NCBI GenBank assembly: GCA_020629375.1
Contig: JAHDDK010000012.1
Location: 1-64,000, forward strand
Direction: 5' to 3'
From: Acidimicrobiales bacterium
Lineage (GTDB): Bacteria > Actinomycetota > Acidimicrobiia > Acidimicrobiales > SHLQ01
Length of the DNA: 64,000 bases
Both the position numbers and the translations under genes were made by a program. Below, piece after piece: positions 19,642 through 28,453 of the stretch. Below the pieces are notes generated by a model. The model had not been told where the DNA came from. It did not search any database and saw only the letters and a program-made list of their open reading frames with translations. The number at the start of each line of letters is the position of its first letter. Within the stretch, counting starts at the first letter, position 1.

Positions 19642-21202
19642 CGAGATCACCCGAGATCAGATCACCGAGCTGATCGATCGACATTCTTCACTCGTCGAAA
19701 CCCCACCCGTCGACATCATTCACCATCGGCGCTCCGCGATGCGTCGCACACGCCACCGACGCGCTGCTGCGGTTGGCGTAGTGGTGCTGGTGAGTGCGAT
19801 CGGCCTCGTCGTCTCCAACGCCACCCACTCGACCCCACTAGCCACGACGGGAGCCGAGCTGGCCGATGAAGCGGCTACCCCCCGTCTCCCCAACTCCGAA
19901 CCGTCGGTCACGACCGCCTCACCGCCGGACAGCCACACCCACGACGACGCCACAGCCGAGCCAACACCGCCTGCACCATCAACCGATTCTGATCCGGAGT
20001 TCGACGACCAACGCCTCGAGATCACGGACCCCCAGGCACTCGCTGACGGATATGCCCGCTCATACCAAGCCTGGTCCCGCGACATTACGGACTGCATGCG
20101 TCAGGCTGGCTACGACTGGGTTGAGGAGACCTCTCCAGCTCCGTCACCCGAACAATTCATCAATGACCGGACAGCGCCCGACGTTCTCGCAACGTACGGC
20201 TACGGACTGGCGTCGATGATCGCCGCCCATGCCCAAGACGTGCCGAATACTCCGGGCGACACGCCGCAAGTCGGCTGGCTCGACGGACTCTCCGACGAAG
20301 AGCAACGCGCGGTTTCCGTCGAGCTGTCGAACTGCTCGACCATTGCCCACGCCCGAACGCCGCTTCCCGACGAGATCTCGCCCGTCGACGCCGAACGCCG
20401 AGCCTCGGTCGACGAACTCGTCTTCGCCGATCCAGCGGTCGTCGAGGCCCAAGCGGCGTGGGTTCGGTGCCTCAATGAAGCCGGCGCGGACGTTCGGTCG
20501 CGCGCCGAACTCGCTCGCGGTTTCCAGAACGAATTGCGCACCCTTCTGTCAAGAACCGGGCCTGGCGACGTTCCCTCATCGAGCTCCCAATCGACAGCGA
20601 TCGCTGCGCTTCTCGATCGCGAGCAGTCGATCGTCGCCATCGACATCGGTTGCGATACAGAGAGCAGGTTCACCGAGACCGTGGAGGAGACGAAGAGTCG
20701 GATCGATCTCGAAACGCCGGCCTCGGCAGCAGAAGGCCGTATTGCGCACCTGGATCGCATGTTCCCGATCGCCGTCGATGCGACGTGGCAACGCCGATCA
20801 ATCAGTCCGCTCGACCCTCCATTTCGGCTCTTGGCTGCTCCTGCGACCTGTCCGGGCAGCGTCAGCGACGGTGTTGCCCACCTCATTCGCTTCGATCACA
20901 CGTCGGAGTACATCTCGGCTTCCCTGTTCGTGATCGAAGGGACGTTCGAGGAGGTGGACGCCATCCGGACATCGATCACCGCCTCTGTTACGTGCCATCT
21001 GCAACGTAGCCAACCGGTGTTCGTCGATCGGCATGTCCCCGGAGCCGAGTACGCCACACGATTCGAGGCCTCGAACGGGTCGACGAGCGGACTACTGATC
21101 GATTCTGGAGAGTGGCTCATCTACGTCATGATCGATCGCCCAATGGAAGTCGACGACCGCGATGCCTTGTTTGACGCCATCGAAATGGCTGCATCGGGAT
21201 GA
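19631..21202 (+). CDS. Membrane protein co-transcribed with ECF sigma factor (candidate anti-sigma/sensor)
   Basis: 11-nt overlap with the sigma gene; short cytoplasmic N-terminus, TM 'AAAVGVVVLVSAIGLVVS', large extracytoplasmic domain. Confidence 0.6.
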   Translation: MATDEITRDQITELIDRHSSLVETPPVDIIHHRRSAMRRTRHRRAAAVGVVVLVSAIGLVVSNATHSTPLATTGAELADEAATPRLPNSEPSVTTASPPDSHTHDDATAEPTPPAPSTDSDPEFDDQRLEITDPQALADGYARSYQAWSRDITDCMRQAGYDWVEETSPAPSPEQFINDRTAPDVLATYGYGLASMIAAHAQDVPNTPGDTPQVGWLDGLSDEEQRAVSVELSNCSTIAHARTPLPDEISPVDAERRASVDELVFADPAVVEAQAAWVRCLNEAGADVRSRAELARGFQNELRTLLSRTGPGDVPSSSSQSTAIAALLDREQSIVAIDIGCDTESRFTETVEETKSRIDLETPASAAEGRIAHLDRMFPIAVDATWQRRSISPLDPPFRLLAAPATCPGSVSDGVAHLIRFDHTSEYISASLFVIEGTFEEVDAIRTSITASVTCHLQRSQPVFVDRHVPGAEYATRFEASNGSTSGLLIDSGEWLIYVMIDRPMEVDDRDALFDAIEMAASG

Positions 21203-21210
21203 CCTGAAGC

Positions 21211-21606
21211 TCAGGCAATGCCGCGGTCGATCCAGGACTCGTGGACTCGGAGCCACCGGAGTCCGTTCGGGCCGTCGGCATCCTGCCGGAAGACAACAGT
21301 CGATCGACGGTGGTTCGACCAGTCACGCAGCACATGAGTCTCGATGTACTCCGCGATCAGCAGGTCCTCGGTCTCAAACACGAGCTCGGGTTCGTGGATC
21401 TCGATGGTTAACGAGTCGGTGTGTGCCCGACCGTCGACGATCGCCTGGACGACCTCGTCCCGATCGGACGAGACACCGGTCGGGCCAACCATCGTGAAGT
21501 CGTCAGCAAGCGCAGCCTCGACTCGCTGGTGGTCATCGGCCGTCCCGAGGAACCATGCCTCGAAGAAGTCGTGCAGCTCGACGATCTCTCGATGCCAGTT
21601 GTCCAT
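21211..21606 (-). CDS. DUF4440/NTF2-like family protein
   Basis: 131 aa; 'ADDFTMVGPTGVSSDRDEVVQAI...RVHESWI'. Confidence 0.7.
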   Translation of the reverse strand: MDNWHREIVELHDFFEAWFLGTADDHQRVEAALADDFTMVGPTGVSSDRDEVVQAIVDGRAHTDSLTIEIHEPELVFETEDLLIAEYIETHVLRDWSNHRRSTVVFRQDADGPNGLRWLRVHESWIDRGIA

Positions 21607-21634
21607 GGGCGAACCTTTCGGTGATCTGTAAGCG

Positions 21635-23104
21635 TCAGGGCGAAACGACTCGGAACAGCGAGACCACGTTGGTGAGGAAAATGTTGCGTGCGTCGACCTC
21701 GAATAGATTCGCATTCGGGAGCGGTTCGTCGAGGACGACCTCACGCCACACCGAAGCCGCCCCATCCAGGGTCGCCTCGTACAGCACGTCCCAATCCTGA
21801 AGCACCAGCGACGTTCCGTCGTCGGAGAGCAGGGCGACGCGACCCGGCGGGATGTCGTCAGGTCGGGTGAGCAACAGTGATGGCTCCACCGTTGGTGCGA
21901 GGCTCCAGAGCGTTTGGCCGTCCCACCAGATCAACGACTCTCCCTCGCCGACCCATGCGGTCGGCAGGTACTCGGCGACATCGACAACCGGGAGTTCGAC
22001 GTCGCGGCGCCCCTGCGTTGCCGACAGAAAGATTGCTCGGGGCGGCGTCGCCGCAATCGCGTCGAGAGAACCGGCGCACGTCGCACCGGAAGCTACTGCT
22101 GGAGAACCTGCGGTGTCGATGATCACGACGGCATCGTCGGTCAGAGCCGATCCGACAAAGGACACGTCGGAGATGTCGTGGCGAACGATCGCGTTCGTTG
22201 CGAGATCGATGATCACCACGATGCTCGACCAGCCACGCGACCGTGCCGCGAGCTCCACTGCGCAGCGGCTGAGGTCCTCGAAACGTTCGGGTTCGACGAG
22301 GTCCGAGGCCGAGATCCGTTCGCCACCACCGGCACACAGCTCTACCAGCAGAGTCGAGCCGACGGCGTTCGCTGCGCACGGTCGTCCGGCCAGTTCGGTG
22401 GCGAGTGCCGAGTCCAAAAGCTCGAGCAGCTGGTCCGAACCCGTTCGCTCCCGTTCGAGCAGCACAACCGTGGATGCATCGTGCTCGAGAACCGTCGTCT
22501 GTTCGCCGCTCAGTTCCCAGTCGAAGTCCGGATCCCGTCGCCAGTCCAGTGCGTCCCGAGACACCAAGCGATCGATCCCGACCGTGGTGACGGCACCGAC
22601 TCGACGAGTCGCCATGACGGCCCAGCCCTCCGGAGTAGCCGTCAGTGGGCCGAAGGTCGCTACGTCGCCGAGCTCCGGATCGATCAACGGGTCTCCGGTC
22701 ACGCGGAGCGTCCGCCAGCGCTCGCCGCCGAGGGACCGGTGCAGGCTCGGAAGCCCATCATCGCCCTGTGCCCGAATGGCGAGATAGCCGTTGCCGGCGT
22801 CGACGATCTCACTGAAGTCGCGAGCGCCGTCGACTCGCTCGACGATCGCGATCGGCACCTCGGCGGAGGCCACGGGCGTCGTAGTCGCTGCGACCGCCGC
22901 AGACGAGTCCTCTCGTTCTGGTTCGACTCGCTCTGTGTCGGCCCCCGGACCGATTAAGACCACGACGCCGAGTATCACCATCGCGGATACGACGACTGCG
23001 GGTAGCCACCGACGAGAGACAGGGGAAGGGGGTTCGTCTCCCGGCGCCGCGGGCGAGCCGTTGACGAGGTCGATCACCACGCTTGGGCCGCCGGAGTTCG
23101 CCAT
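21635..23104 (-). CDS. Membrane-anchored propeller-like protein, single-module paralogue of the two proteins at 12.9-18.4 kb
   Basis: TM 'LPAVVVSAMVILGVVVLIG'; same order of landmarks as one half of the larger paralogues; start MANSGGPS. Confidence 0.72.
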   Translation of the reverse strand: MANSGGPSVVIDLVNGSPAAPGDEPPSPVSRRWLPAVVVSAMVILGVVVLIGPGADTERVEPEREDSSAAVAATTTPVASAEVPIAIVERVDGARDFSEIVDAGNGYLAIRAQGDDGLPSLHRSLGGERWRTLRVTGDPLIDPELGDVATFGPLTATPEGWAVMATRRVGAVTTVGIDRLVSRDALDWRRDPDFDWELSGEQTTVLEHDASTVVLLERERTGSDQLLELLDSALATELAGRPCAANAVGSTLLVELCAGGGERISASDLVEPERFEDLSRCAVELAARSRGWSSIVVIIDLATNAIVRHDISDVSFVGSALTDDAVVIIDTAGSPAVASGATCAGSLDAIAATPPRAIFLSATQGRRDVELPVVDVAEYLPTAWVGEGESLIWWDGQTLWSLAPTVEPSLLLTRPDDIPPGRVALLSDDGTSLVLQDWDVLYEATLDGAASVWREVVLDEPLPNANLFEVDARNIFLTNVVSLFRVVSP

Positions 23105-23155
23105 GGTCGATTCTGACACTTTCGGCGGCCGGGCGCCGATTGCTAGGTTCGGGAC

Positions 23156-23629
23156 ATGCTGCAGACGGGCGACATCATGCCGTCGATCACCGGCAAGACC
23201 CATGAGGGCGAGCCGATCGACATCACCGCTTCGGTCGCTGGCCACTGGGCCGCGATTCTTCTCTACCGAGGAGATTGGTGACCGTACTGTCGTCACCAGT
23301 TGGTTGACTTCGCTGTCCACGGACTCCCCCTCAAGAACCTCGGCGTCAAAGTCGTCGGCGCCTCGGTCGACTCCGTCGAGTCCACCGCCACCTTGCGATC
23401 GGGTCTTCACGTCGGCTTCCCCATGGTTGGCGAACTCGACGCCCATGCGGTTGCCGAGTCGACCGGTGCCATGATCCAGACGGGCGACAAGACGTTTCTG
23501 CACGCCACCGGCTTCCTTCTCGCCCCCGACAGGACTGTGGCCATCTCGTGCTACTCGTCAGGACCGATCGGCCGCTTCACCGCCAGTGAGGTGATTCGCA
23601 AAGTCCTCTTCGAACAGCAGAAGAGCTGA
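23156..23629 (+). CDS. Putative selenoprotein: redoxin/peroxiredoxin-like protein with in-frame TGA (Sec) at 23279-23281
   Basis: Read-through: MLQTGDIMPSITGKTHEGEPIDITASVAGHWAAILLYRGDW-U-PYCRHQLVDFAVHGLPLKNLGVKVVGASVDS...; homologues carry YRGxWCPYC; ORF track only shows the 3' part from a TTG at 23300. Confidence 0.85.
23292..23308 (+). promoter_or_regulatory. Candidate bacterial SECIS hairpin
   Basis: gtcacc-agtt-gg(t)tgac: 6-bp stem with one bulged T, loop AGTT with a G, 16 nt from TGA to loop (hand fold). Confidence 0.5.
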
Positions 23630-23689
23630 CACGACGTGACGTGCGACGCTTTTGGGAATGACTGAGAATCGAAGAGGGCTTACCCACAC

Positions 23690-24601
23690 ATGACTCACAC
23701 ACTCCAGAACGTCACCATCAACGCCTTCGGCATCGAACTCGCCGGTCACCTCCGGATCCCCGACGGCCCCGGCCCCCACCCCGGACTCGTCTTCACCGGC
23801 CCATTCACCGGCGTGAAGGAGCAGGTGGTCGCCACGTATGCGGCCGCCCTCGCCGACCGCGGCTACGCCACGCTTGCCTTCGACCACCGCAACTACGGCG
23901 CCAGCGAGGGTCACCGACGTCAACACGAAGATGCGATGGGCAAGCTCGAAGACCTATTAGCCGCCACGAGCGCACTCGCGGACCACGAGGACGTCGACGC
24001 GGACCGGCTCGGTGCCGTCGGCGTCTGCATGGGGGGCGGCTATGCGCTTCGCCACACGGCATTCGACCCGCGGATCAAGGCGCTCGGTGTTGTCGCCGCC
24101 GCCTTCAACGATCCCGCCGACATGCAGGCGGGCATGGGCACAGACGGATATCGCAACGTCCTCGCCGATCTGGCGACCGTCGCCGAAGCCGAAGTGGCAT
24201 CGGGCCAGATCGAGTACATCAACGCGGTCTCCGACGACCCGGACGTACCCGCGGCGATGGGCGGCCAAGAGCCGTTCGACTACTACGGAACCGAACGCTC
24301 GGCCGCCGAAGGCTGGGAGAATCGGGTGACGCGGCTGTCGATCCGCGAGCTGCTCACCTTCGATGCGGCCAAAGGCGCCGACTTCCTCGGCGACACCCCA
24401 TTCCTTGTCGTACATGGCCGCAACGACGACTTCTGCTCTCCCGACGCCGCCGCACGAATCGTCGAACGGTCGGGCGACAACGCCGAGCTGCGCTGGCTCG
24501 ACACCACCAACCACATCGATCTGTACGACAACCCCACCTACGTCGAACCGGCGATCGACCACCTGACCGACTGGTTCGGATCGCATCTCGCCTCGAACTG
24601 A
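23690..24601 (+). CDS. Alpha/beta hydrolase (dienelactone hydrolase-like)
   Basis: 'LGAVGVCMGGGYALR' nucleophile-elbow-like motif; 'DHRNYGASEG'. Confidence 0.85.
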   Translation: MTHTLQNVTINAFGIELAGHLRIPDGPGPHPGLVFTGPFTGVKEQVVATYAAALADRGYATLAFDHRNYGASEGHRRQHEDAMGKLEDLLAATSALADHEDVDADRLGAVGVCMGGGYALRHTAFDPRIKALGVVAAAFNDPADMQAGMGTDGYRNVLADLATVAEAEVASGQIEYINAVSDDPDVPAAMGGQEPFDYYGTERSAAEGWENRVTRLSIRELLTFDAAKGADFLGDTPFLVVHGRNDDFCSPDAAARIVERSGDNAELRWLDTTNHIDLYDNPTYVEPAIDHLTDWFGSHLASN

Positions 24602-24640
24602 TCAGCATGGATCGCAAGACCGCCGACTACCGTCGGGGCG

Positions 24641-25177
24641 ATGAGCGACATCACCGACACGCAGAACTCGTGGTTGTCCGAAGACGACATCGACACGATG
24701 CGTGGCAAGATGCCGATCGTCTACGTGAACGCCATCCCGGTTCGCACCGACGACCTCGGAGTCGTCAGCCACCTCGGGCTATTGCTCCGGCTCGATGCCA
24801 CCGGTGAGGTCAACCGCGAGGTCGTGTCAGGCCGTGTGCTCTACGGCGAGCGCGTACGTGATGCGCTCCTGCGCCACCTCGAGAAGGACCTCGGCCCCCT
24901 CGCGCTCCCTCGGATTCCGCCGTCGCCGCAACCATTCACCGTCGTCGAGTACTTCCCAAACCCCGACATCACCGGCTTCTACGACCCCCGCCAGCACGCA
25001 GTGAGCCTGGCCTACGTGGTCCCCGTCGAAGGCGACTGCGAGCCCTCACAGGACGCTCTCGATCTCGTGTGGCTCCGGCCCGACGAGGTCGTCAGCCCGA
25101 CCGTCGCTGCCGAGCTGTCCCCCGGCCACGAGAAGTTGGTCAGGCGGGCACTCGCCCACGTCGGACGACTCCCATAG
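24641..25177 (+). CDS. NUDIX-like/DUF4916 family protein
   Basis: 'VVSGRVLYGERVRDALLRHLEKDLGPLALPRIP...YFPNPDITGFYDPRQHAVSLAYVVPV'. Confidence 0.8.
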   Translation: MSDITDTQNSWLSEDDIDTMRGKMPIVYVNAIPVRTDDLGVVSHLGLLLRLDATGEVNREVVSGRVLYGERVRDALLRHLEKDLGPLALPRIPPSPQPFTVVEYFPNPDITGFYDPRQHAVSLAYVVPVEGDCEPSQDALDLVWLRPDEVVSPTVAAELSPGHEKLVRRALAHVGRLP

Positions 25178-25210
25178 GTTCCAGAGTCTCCGTCGAGGCT
25201 CGCCCGGCCG

Positions 25211-26422
25211 TCACCAATCCACCAACGTTGCGCGCAGGCCCTCCGCCACGAGGGCATCGAGCACACGCTGTGCGTGCGCGGAGTCAAGTGTGTCGATGCG
25301 TAGCTCGAGGATGGTGCTCCGTGCCCCGGTTGAGCCAAGACCGTCGTGGTCGACCTGCACGACGTTGGCCGCCGCCCGAGCGATCAGCTGTGACACGAGG
25401 GCGAGCCGCCCCGGAGTGTCATCGAGTTCGACCCGAAGCCGCGACAACCTTCCCTGGTTCGCCAAACCCCGCAGCGTCACTTGAGCGAGCGTGCGCGGGT
25501 CGATGTTGCCGCCACACAACACGAGGCCGAGCGAGCGCCCCTCGAAACGATCTCGATGCTCAAGACACGCCGCGAGAGCTGCGGCACCGGCCCCTTCGAC
25601 GACGGTCTTCTCGATCTCGAGAAGCATGGCGATAGCCGCCTCGATTGCCGCCTCGGACACGATGAGCATCTCGACATCGTGGCGACGAAGGATCGTCGAC
25701 GTGATCTCACCCGGTTCGCGAACCGCGATGCCTTCGGCGATCGTGCTACCCGAGATCGACGAGTCCGAACGCCCAGCCAACAGATCCGCCATCGCAGGGT
25801 AGCGCTCGGACTGGACCCCGACGATCGTCGTCGACCCTCGCCCCGCCGCGGCGACAGCGAGCCCCGCGGCCAGACCGCCTCCGCCGACGGCCGACACGAT
25901 GTGATCGAGTTCGGGCTGAGCCTCGAGCATCTCGAGTGCGATCGTTCCCTGCCCGGAAATCACGTGCGGATCGTCGTATGGGTGGATGAACTCCAAGTCT
26001 CGTTCGGCCGCCAGCCGACGGGCGTGTGCGGCCGACTCGGCCACGTCTCGACCCACCAACTCGACGACTGCGCCATGGTCCTGCGTCCGGGCGACCTTGA
26101 CGAAGGGCGTGTGCTCGGGCATCACGATCGTCGTCGGCAGACCCAGGAGTCGGCCGTGATGCGCAACGCCCTGCGCGTGATTTCCTGCGCTCATCGCAAT
26201 GACCCCTCGACCGGGCTCGACCTCGAGGAGACGATTTCGTGCGCCACGCCCCTTGAAGCTGCCCGTGTACTGCAGGTTCTCGAACTTCAGGTAGATCTCG
26301 GCACCACAGATGTCGCTGAGCGTCTCGGACTTCGTGAACGGCGTGAGCGGAATGACCCCGTCGAGCCGTCGTGCGGCCGCGTCGATCGATTCGATGGTGA
26401 CGTCGTCAGGACTGTTGGTCAC
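25211..26422 (-). CDS. ilvA: Threonine ammonia-lyase (with C-terminal ACT domain)
   Basis: 'KFENLQYTGSFKGRGARNRL' PLP motif; 'SAVGGGGLAAG'; ACT-like C-terminus. Confidence 0.92.
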   Translation of the reverse strand: MTNSPDDVTIESIDAAARRLDGVIPLTPFTKSETLSDICGAEIYLKFENLQYTGSFKGRGARNRLLEVEPGRGVIAMSAGNHAQGVAHHGRLLGLPTTIVMPEHTPFVKVARTQDHGAVVELVGRDVAESAAHARRLAAERDLEFIHPYDDPHVISGQGTIALEMLEAQPELDHIVSAVGGGGLAAGLAVAAAGRGSTTIVGVQSERYPAMADLLAGRSDSSISGSTIAEGIAVREPGEITSTILRRHDVEMLIVSEAAIEAAIAMLLEIEKTVVEGAGAAALAACLEHRDRFEGRSLGLVLCGGNIDPRTLAQVTLRGLANQGRLSRLRVELDDTPGRLALVSQLIARAAANVVQVDHDGLGSTGARSTILELRIDTLDSAHAQRVLDALVAEGLRATLVDW

Positions 26423-27176
26423 CGGCGTGAGCGTAGCGACCTGCCGACATATCGGCCTTCAGGTCCTTCCGGATACGCCATACGTCGAGAAGTGCAGAGA
26501 GATAGTCGGCATGGTTGACCCGACTGTCCTCTCGATGTTCCCAGGTCACGGGCACCTCGAGGATGTGATAGCCGAGTGCCTGAGCAATGGCGAGTGCCTC
26601 GACATCGAAGGCCCATCCGTCGGTCGAGCAGCGACGGAAGATCGCGTCGCTCGCCTCACCGGTGAAGATCTTGAAGCCCCGTTGGGTGTCCGAGATCCCC
26701 GGCAGCACGAGCCGCTGGATGATTCGGTTCCCGATCGCCCCGAGTGTCGACCGCATACCCGGCTGCGAGGTGGTCACATCGGCGCCATCGATCGCCACCG
26801 ACCCAATGATGACCGCTGGAGGGATCGGCTCGGCGTCTGCGGCGGCCATGAGGCGGTCGAATTCTCGGACGTCGGTCGAATTGTCGGCGTCGAGAAACAA
26901 GCGAAGCTGACCGGTGCCCTTCTGCATGCCGGTCCGGACTGCGTGGCCCTTTCCGATGTTGCGTGCACTCCGCAGAACGGTCAGCGACGCGAAGTCGTGA
27001 CGGGTGCGTTCGACCACCTCGGCGGTGTTGTCGGCCGACCCGTCGTCGACGACGATCAGCTCGTCGACGTGGCCCGCATCTCGCCGCTCGGCGAGGAACG
27101 CGGCGATCGACTCGAGGGTCTCGGGGATGCGCTCAGCTTCGTTGTACGCGGGGATGACGATGGAGAGGTCTTTCAT
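26406..27176 (-). CDS. Glycosyltransferase family 2 (dolichyl-phosphate-sugar synthase-like)
   Basis: 'LSIVIPAYNEAERIPETLESI', 'VVDDGSADNT', 'FLDADNSTDV', 'SDTQRGFKIF'. Confidence 0.92.
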   Translation of the reverse strand: MKDLSIVIPAYNEAERIPETLESIAAFLAERRDAGHVDELIVVDDGSADNTAEVVERTRHDFASLTVLRSARNIGKGHAVRTGMQKGTGQLRLFLDADNSTDVREFDRLMAAADAEPIPPAVIIGSVAIDGADVTTSQPGMRSTLGAIGNRIIQRLVLPGISDTQRGFKIFTGEASDAIFRRCSTDGWAFDVEALAIAQALGYHILEVPVTWEHREDSRVNHADYLSALLDVWRIRKDLKADMSAGRYAHAGDQQS

Positions 27177-28441
27177 GCCGAACTCCGGAATCGAGGGATC
27201 AGCGTCGGATGGACGGCGATCGCGAAGGCCCCCGCAACAAGGAAGACGAGTGGCGACGCGCCGATCGTCTCGTTGGCAAGGTGCAGGAGTGCACCGAACC
27301 ACACGACCGTCGCGACAATCACGACGCGAGAGGCCCCGGCCACGACCGACAGCGCGAGGCCACAGATGACCAGAAGCCCGGCGTCGTAGAACATGGTGTG
27401 CGGACTCATCAACAACACCCCGGCGGTCACGACGGCGATCGCATGAGGAAGCGGGCGCGCCGAACCGAACCAGACCCGAACCATCGTCAGCCCAACTGCA
27501 ACCGCTGCGAGCGCACCGACCACATTGACGAGAGTGTCCTCGACACCAAAGAGCGCATGGGCGAACCCGAGGATCGAGATCGAGTTTGCCGCGTTGACTT
27601 CGGCGTCGCGTTCGACAAACGGTCTCACCTGTTCGATCCACACCGCCATCCAACCCAGCCCCATCACGGCGGCGGTCAATGCCCACGTCACGAGCCCGAC
27701 GCCGAACGCGCTGAACATGGCACGCCAATGGCCCCGAAGCAACAACAGTCCGATCACGGGGAGTGCGTATTGGGGACGGAAGAGCAGGAGCCCGGCGACC
27801 GCCCCCGCCTTCGTCTCGTCGTCATCGGCGAGGAGCCGCCAAATCGCCGCGAATCCCAGTATCGACACACCCGTGTTCTGTCCACCGCCGAGCGCAGTGA
27901 ACAGCGGATAGAAGGTCAGCGTGGCAGCCACGACGGGCACGAACCAGACATCAAGACCGGGCACGACGGGACGCAGCAGCCAGACCGCACCGACGACCGC
28001 GGCGATCATGGCCACCGTGTGCAACGCATACGCAGCCTGATAATCGAGCGCGCCGAGAGGGGCGTACGCCACCGCGACATGCGGCGGATACGCAAACGCT
28101 AGGTAGCCGTCGATCCCCAGCCCAGCCTGAGCCTCCTCTTGGCGACCAAAGTCGTAGAGCTGGTCGAGGTCCCCGTTCCAGACGATCGATCCTGCGCCGT
28201 AGAACGCCGGGAAGTCGCCGCCGAGACGCGGGCCGGAACCCGAGGTCGAATCGAGGCCGGCGCCCGACATGGTGGCGATCGAAATAGCCGCAGCCAACGC
28301 GGCGAGCACAGCCCAAGCCACCCGAGTGGCCCGATGCACATGATCGTGACGGACGCGCGGCGAACCGACCACCTCAGCACGCGTTTCTCGTAGGTCGACC
28401 CCCATCCCTGTTGACGTCGGCAGATTCTTCCGAATCTGCAC
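27173..28441 (-). CDS. GT87/DUF2029 family polyprenyl-phosphate-sugar-dependent glycosyltransferase
   Basis: 'GGDFPAFYGAGSIVWNGDLDQLYD...FAYPPHVAVAYAPLGAL', multi-TM; 4-nt overlap with GT2. Confidence 0.85.
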   Translation of the reverse strand: MQIRKNLPTSTGMGVDLRETRAEVVGSPRVRHDHVHRATRVAWAVLAALAAAISIATMSGAGLDSTSGSGPRLGGDFPAFYGAGSIVWNGDLDQLYDFGRQEEAQAGLGIDGYLAFAYPPHVAVAYAPLGALDYQAAYALHTVAMIAAVVGAVWLLRPVVPGLDVWFVPVVAATLTFYPLFTALGGGQNTGVSILGFAAIWRLLADDDETKAGAVAGLLLFRPQYALPVIGLLLLRGHWRAMFSAFGVGLVTWALTAAVMGLGWMAVWIEQVRPFVERDAEVNAANSISILGFAHALFGVEDTLVNVVGALAAVAVGLTMVRVWFGSARPLPHAIAVVTAGVLLMSPHTMFYDAGLLVICGLALSVVAGASRVVIVATVVWFGALLHLANETIGASPLVFLVAGAFAIAVHPTLIPRFRSSA

Positions 28442-28453
28442 GGGCCAGACGGA

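Noticed and set aside
23300-23629. Taking the listed 109-aa ORF (TTG start) as a complete gene
   Set aside because: It starts inside the redoxin domain; the in-frame upstream sequence supplies the missing half through the TGA, so it is treated as part of the selenoprotein call
23156-23629. Alternative that the redoxin gene is a pseudogene or has a sequencing error at the TGA
   Set aside because: Not fully excluded, but the frame is intact on both sides and TGA falls exactly at the Cys of CxxC, the expected Sec site; a random nonsense mutation there is much less likely
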